From Nematostella vectensis (taxonomy: Eukaryota; Cnidaria; Anthozoa; Actiniaria; Edwardsiidae): a stretch of 64,000 nt of DNA. Positions 58,633 to 64,000 of this stretch are shown here, piece after piece. Position numbers and translations under genes: made by a program. Location: the NCBI RefSeq assembly GCF_932526225.1, contig NC_064043.1:14444085-14508084 (forward strand), given 5' to 3'. Positions within the stretch are counted from its first letter, which is position 1. Each line of letters opens with the position of its first letter. Below the pieces are notes generated by a model, which was given only the letters and a program-made list of their open reading frames with translations, did not search any database and was not told the DNA's origin.

Positions 58633-61600
58633 ATGCTACTCCTCAAATTGGTCTTAACCTTTTTAATGGATGACAAGATGCGGAGCCTCTCCTCTTTGAA
58701 GTCCATCCCGGAGTCGTACTCTCGCGATCGCGATACCATCTGAGACGATGCGCTGCTCGGCCCGAGGCTGAGCGACCGGGAGAACGTGCGCCTGGGTTGC
58801 GGGCCGGACGACACACCCGAGTCCACAGACTTTGTTAGCTCTCGGGAGGGGGTGTTTTGAGGACTTTCCGAGATTTCCGACGATGGCGTGTTGACGGTCG
58901 AGGAGTCGTCTGCTTGAATAAAGGTAAACAGGTTTAGCGCAAAATAGCGATATTCTTAGGGTCTAAACCATAAAGGCTTCTTACAGCGCGTTCATTTATA
59001 ACACAAAAAGTGTTATGAACACGAGATTGCACAATGTTTTGTGAAAGGTGTTTCATGGGTGATATTATCACGAGGTCACACAACGCTTAGTGGAAGGTGT
59101 TTCGTGGGTGATATTATCACGAGGTCACACAACGCTTAGTGGAAGGTGTTTCGTGGGTGATATTATCACGAGGTCACACAACGCTTAGTGGAAGATGTTT
59201 TATGGGTGATATGATCACGAGGTCACAACGTTTCGTGGAAGGTGTTTCATGGGTGATATGATCACGAGGTCACAACATTTCATGGGATGTGTTTCATGGG
59301 TGATATGAGTACAAGGCTTGGTGGAAGGTGTTTCATGGGTGATATGATCACGAGGTCACACAAGGCTTCGTGGGATGTGTTTCGTGGGTGATATGAGTAC
59401 AAGGTCACAAAAGGCTTCGTGGAAGGTGTTTCATGGGTGATATGAGTACGAGGTCACACAAGGCTTCGTGGGATGTGTTTCATGGGTGATATGAGTACGA
59501 GGTTACAAGGCTTCGTGGAAGGTGTTTCATGGGTGATGTGAGTACGAGGTCACACAAGGCTTCGTGGTGTTATGACTAGGTGACGCAGCAGTAGGCATTA
59601 CCAGTAGGCGTACTGATCCCCTCGCGTGACATGGTCTGTTGGTAACGTCTCATTGCCTCGTCTGTCATGCACTCATGGGGCTTGTACGTACAGCGGGAGA
59701 GTAGCTGCTGGGTCTTGGCCTCGGTGCTGAGGGAAAAGTAAACGATATTTGAAAATATAGTTGCAATTGCGAAGGTGACAAATTTATCAACTTTAGTGAT
59801 CGATACAAGAATTAGAATAACTGCTGAGTCACAGCGCAGAAAGAACAGATTTTAAAAATTAAGATGTACTTTCGTTAGAAACAAGGGCATTTACCTAAGT
59901 GACTGATATATCGAAATACGTTTTTGGTAAACACTTACCGGGCGTAAGTATGAAGGTACTCCCTGACACACATGAAGCCTATCTGCAGAAAAATAGCGAA
60001 AGTCAAACCTTGATTATTTGCCTCAACAAATGTAGTCAATTCTTTCAAAAGTAGAAATTCTTTGGACTGCCACTTTATGATTCTCTTCATCAAAGCTATT
60101 GCCTTCAGAACATACGCTTAGTCCTTTATTTCACGTTATTCGCTTTCTACGTCGTTTTATTCTGAATCATAAGGACTTGGACACTTTTCGAGGGTAAAAC
60201 GAGGGTAAATGATCGATTAATAGGCCATTCCTGCTATAAGTTTGCACGCGCATTACCATAGAAACCTACCTCAACGACCAAAATGCAGCGCGCGCATTTT
60301 TAAGCTTGCACCAAACGAAGCGCGCGCTGCATGACGGTAGTTGAGGTAGGTTTCCATGGTGAGTGCACGCGCACGCTTATAGCCGGAATGGCCTATTAAG
60401 ACCATTGCAAGCCTAACTTACCCCTCTTGATAGAAACCACTGCCTTTCCGGTCTCTTTTCTGAAAACAAAAAGCAGATATAAGGTTCCTTATTTGTGACT
60501 CGTAAGATTAATATCACGACGGCTGTGTTCACAAACTCCAGAACCTTTATAAGTGAGAAGACTTATCAAATATCATGACGGCTGTGCTCACCTGAGAGGA
60601 AGATGAAGTGCCTGTAGGAGGACATCAGCTCGCTTTGCTGCTTCAGAGTGGTTTCCAGGTACCGCTGTATCGACGTCACATTCTCGGAAACGTAATTCTA
60701 ATACATTAATGATTCAAGGTCAATTAACAGGTTGCCTGAAAACTTTCCACCGCCAAATCTCGTCCTGTATCACCGCCCAGATTATAAGACAAGTAAAATA
60801 AACACCGTTAGAAGCAATAGAACACAGATAACTAGAACTCGGATACCTAGAAGAGTTCTGTAGGGGTTTCTTCTCAGATGATACAAACAGCATAATCTCT
60901 GTTCTGCTTACCCTGTTCAAGATGTTAACATAGCGACGCTCTCGGTACTTGCGAAGCAAATCGAGAACAAACGAATCCCTCCATGTCAGGGGTCTGAAAG
61001 GAAATGTATGTTTGAGCTTACCTGGTACTGGCATTACCTGGTACTGGCATTACCTGGTATTAGCATTACCTGGTACTGGCATTACCTTGTACTGGCATTA
61101 CCTGGTACTAGCATTATCTGGTACTGGCATTACCTGGTGCTGGCATTACCTGGTGCTGGTACTGGCATTACCTGGTACTGGCATTACCTGGCGCTGGCAT
61201 TACCTGGTGCTGGCATTACCTGGTGCTGGCATTACCTGGTACTGGCATTACCTGGTACTAGCATTACCTGGTACTGGCATTACCTGGTACTAGCATTATC
61301 TGGTACTAGCATTACCTGGTACTGGCATTACCTGGTACTTGCATTAAATGGTGCTGGCATTACCTGGTACTTGCATTAAATGGTGCTGGCATTACCTGGT
61401 ACTGGCATTACCTGGTACTAGCATTATCTGGTACTAGCATTACCTGGTACTGGCATTACCTGGTACTTGCATTAAATGGTGCTGGCATTACCTGGTACTT
61501 GCATTAAATGGTGCTGGCATTACCTGGTACTAGCATTATCTGGTACTAGCATTACCTGGTACTTGCATTAAGTGGTACTTGCATTACCTGGTACTGGCAA

Positions 61601-63700
61601 GCTTCTTGTAGGCAAGACTCCTAATGTTCATCACCCAGAGTACCTTCTGGTGATGCTCGTTCTGTTCCTCGATAAGCATCAACAGCGCCTCCAGTTCCGC
61701 TGAAACAGACGATGTAATATATGAAAAAAAAACTAACCTCCATGGGTTTTTGATATAGATAATAACAGGCTCTCATAGAGAAATCCCTGGCAAAATAATG
61801 AAATGCACGATGTCCGAACGATGCTGCTGTCATAATGGCCCTTACACTATCACGAGCACCATAGTATGGTCTTGAAGGTTTCATGACCGCTACAGGGTTT
61901 TTAGAGATGCACGGAACTCCCTACAATCAATGTTATGTTTTTCCTTGGTTCCCCTCTACGCAATTGCTGAGCGCATTAGATGAAATTGACATTACCTGGA
62001 TCGCATGTACGTAAGATGCCGTCGTCAGGTAGCAGTACCCCTCCTACACCCGGGAAGATGGTCGAGTAATGGCGTGAATGGGACGCTACATCTGTGAATC
62101 AGGGGCACAATACAATTAAACAACTGAATAGTATGCCTGACTACTATCAATAGGCAACTTATTCTAAGAAATCACTTGACGTTACGAGTGTCAAATCCGC
62201 GCGCTTCGGTATTTGGCGGCAAATTAACAAAAAAGCAAATAATCAGGCACTTCTGTGCTTATTTTGGCATGAATACGCCACTCAAAAATGTGTTTTTTAT
62301 TGCAAGTCGCCTTTCGGTAAGAGTCTATTCAATCTGATAGCTGCTGATATATTTCGGTAGCTGCCTTGATAGCCCATTTTGGTCCTCTTTGGAAAAACAC
62401 CTGTTTTTTTGTGAAAGAAAAAAAGATTGCTAGCCAATCGTCGTCTATTTGCAACGAAAGATAGGGAGGATCTCTTTACAACGCAACCAGTAAAACCGTG
62501 AACACCTAAAATATGTTTAGAATGTTTATTGTCTTCAGACACTGAGACTTGTTTCTAGTTGACTGTTTTAATATCTCGCGAGTGATTGGTCGGAACAAAT
62601 ATTCCATACATATTTCCGGTGTTCACGGTTTTCTTGTTCGCGCTGTAAAATTCAGACGGATTAGCTACTGGAAGGTACTTTTTTGCATACCATGTATCCA
62701 ACAAATATTATGCACCAGACATACTAAACAGCTTTTTTATCCGAGTATAACAATCACGAGCCCCTTAATGGTCGAACGTCTTACCATGAGAACTAGTGAA
62801 TAGTGCAAACTTGACCGAGGGGTTTTGCTTAAGCTTGTATAGATGGGCAATTCTAAAAAATAAAATAAAAATAGTAGCACAAGGAGGTGAGTAAGGTAAG
62901 GGAAAAAACCTGACGAGGACATCCAAACCTTGTTACAACAGTTTGTATGGTGTACAAAGTCTCACCACAGAGTTCCAAAATGAGAACACAGTCGCTTTAT
63001 CAAAAGTTGTAACATGACAGTGGCGGATTCAGGATTTTCCGGATAATGGTTCTATTTACTCTTCCAATGTCTACCCTTAGATACGAACGATAGATACGAA
63101 CATCATCAGTTTCCTTTAAAACGGGTGGTCTAGCCAAGGTAACCATCCTTGGATCCGCCACAGGGCGTGACTCGATTTTCTTTACCAAGGGTACCTTTAG
63201 AAGGTGTCCTGTACCTTTACCTGTGAATGGAGTTGATGTATCTGCGTCTTGCCAGTACCCGTAGCTCACAAGTGTCGAGCATAGGTACGTTGGCAGGGTT
63301 GGTGATGTCAAGATAAGTTTTACCATTCTTCACCATATGTTCCTGCAGACGAAACAAGACAAAAAAACAAGTAATATTGTGCACCAACATTTGTGTCATA
63401 CGTGTGATTTACAACTTTTTGTTTGTGGTTTGCGATAAGGTTAACGTTTACAATTAAACGTTGGGTGATATCGGCTTCTTTCTCCAACCCTGCAGCCCCC
63501 TAAAAAAACATCACTTGAAATCCGGCCACTCTGCCTCTCAAAATCAATGACCAACTTCGCCACCCCGCCACCATCTACATCCATGACATATAACTATACC
63601 TTGACTTTCTCGCACTCTTGGTCTGCTTCTACCTCAGGGTTGTACACGTAGAAGAAGCAAAAGTCTTTTCGATTCTGGGAACGACTGAGCGCTTGGTCAT
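58590..63700 (-). CDS. Unrecognised multi-exon gene, 3' portion (5' end outside window)
   Basis: Exons, 5' to 3': 63600-63700, 63221-63342, 61996-62091, 61588-61699, 60912-60993, 60592-60697, 60422-60459, 59939-59982, 59602-59726, 58590-58912 (stop TAG). All phases join except between the second and third, where an unseen exon with length of 2 mod 3 must lie in 62092-63220. Readable pieces: SQNRKDFCFFYVYNPEVEAD, ITNPANVPMLDTCELRVLAR, HYSTIFPGVGGVLLPDDGIL, ELEALLMLIEEQNEHHQKVL, WRDSFVLDLLRKYRERRYVN, VTSIQRYLETTLKQQSELMS, IGFMCVREYLHTYAR, LSRCTYKPHECMTDEAMRRY. The middle is helical and charged, and the last exon is a Ser-rich tail with FSRSLSLGPSS. No membrane segment or catalytic motif is seen. 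I cannot name the family. Confidence 0.8.
59010..59575. repeat. ~46-bp minisatellite in intron of the unrecognised gene
   Basis: Units with GAAGGTGTTTCATGGGTGAT and ACGAGGTCACACAAGGCTTC, about 12 copies, upstream of the exon 59602-59726 donor. Confidence 0.9.
60217..60399. mobile_element. TTAA-flanked foldback element
   Basis: 183 bp that fold almost end to end: left TAGGCCATTCCTGCTATAAG, right complement TAGGCCATTCCGGCTATAAG, then GAAACCTACCTCAAC on both arms. TTAA on both sides. Different sequence from the 4600 family. Confidence 0.85.
61017..61600. repeat. 16-bp array of an exon 3' edge with donor
   Basis: About 36 copies of GGCATTACCTGGTACT. On the minus strand this is CCAGTACCAG|GTAATG, identical to the end of the exon at 61588-61699 and its donor. 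Confidence 0.96.
62488..62648. repeat. Imperfect inverted repeat, ~50-bp arms
   Basis: AAAACCGTGAACACC at ~62493 and GGTGTTCACGGTTTT at ~62623 are exact complements, with weaker pairing on both sides. Could be a decayed foldback element. Confidence 0.7.
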
Positions 63701-64000
63701 CTGAGAAGTGAATAAACACAAACTAGCCGCTTATTTCAAATAACATTCCAATATCTTTATGGGAGCTAGTGCAGGAGACAACAACAGTTTTGATTATATT
63801 ACAGATAGCTACCTATGACAATCATCAATTCAATATTGGAAATGTCGGAAAACATCAGATTTGATAATAGTTAGTAGAGGAGACTGTTTAGTAAACGCGT
63901 CGAACGTCTGTATTAGATCCGTAGTAGATTCCTGATTGTTTAGGATAAAGGGAGGGGCATGCTGGAGGGGATAGGGTGCTGATTTTATATTTTATACTCT

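Noticed and set aside
62297-62803. Two opposed frames with similar peptides (GVHGF) suggesting a gene pair
   Set aside because: They are the two arms of an inverted repeat at 62488-62648.

Overview
The window looks like a piece of an intron-rich invertebrate animal genome, probably a cnidarian such as a sea anemone. That assignment is an inference: exon boundaries and proteins are close to vertebrate ones, codon use is unremarkable, and introns are short but full of minisatellites. I rebuilt gene models by hand from conserved protein blocks, GT-AG sites and reading-phase continuity. No alignment or database search was run, and family matches rest on recall of the vertebrate proteins.

Layout. 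(1) From 41493 down to 334 on the minus strand lie 47 consecutive coding exons of an inositol 1,4,5-trisphosphate receptor (ITPR), about 2218 residues from the initiator Met to just before the first membrane helix. The channel exons lie beyond the left edge. (2) Head-to-head with it, about 650 bp away, is a three-exon plus-strand glycerate kinase (GLYCTK, 42148-45113, 503 aa). (3) 48003-57403 (+) holds a five-exon dystroglycan (DAG1-like), about 2371 aa with this start. It keeps the furin site, the TPTP glycan site, the Gly-Ser self-cleavage site, one membrane helix and PPxY tails, but has a greatly enlarged Ser/Thr-rich region. (4) 58590-63700 (-) holds the 3' part of a multi-exon gene I do not recognise; it continues past the right edge.

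The most unusual feature is in the introns. Almost every ITPR intron above a few hundred bases carries a tandem array that abuts a splice site, and in at least ten cases the repeat unit contains a piece of the neighbouring exon together with its splice donor or acceptor. The same occurs in the unrelated gene at 61 kb (16-bp unit holding the last 10 exon bases plus the donor). The arrays therefore look like repeated local duplication of exon-intron junctions, leaving many decoy splice sites beside the real ones. Most long open frames in these arrays arise because the unit is a multiple of three, not because they are genes.

Mobile DNA: two full-length copies of a ~253-bp TTAA-flanked element with ~31-bp inverted ends (4600-4852 and 22839-23092, opposite orientation) plus decayed relatives; a TTAA-flanked foldback element at 60217-60399; an element with CATTCACACCAA ends at 37193-37825; and a ~530-bp insertion that splits a 24-bp array at 38 kb. 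No RNA genes or CRISPR arrays were seen.
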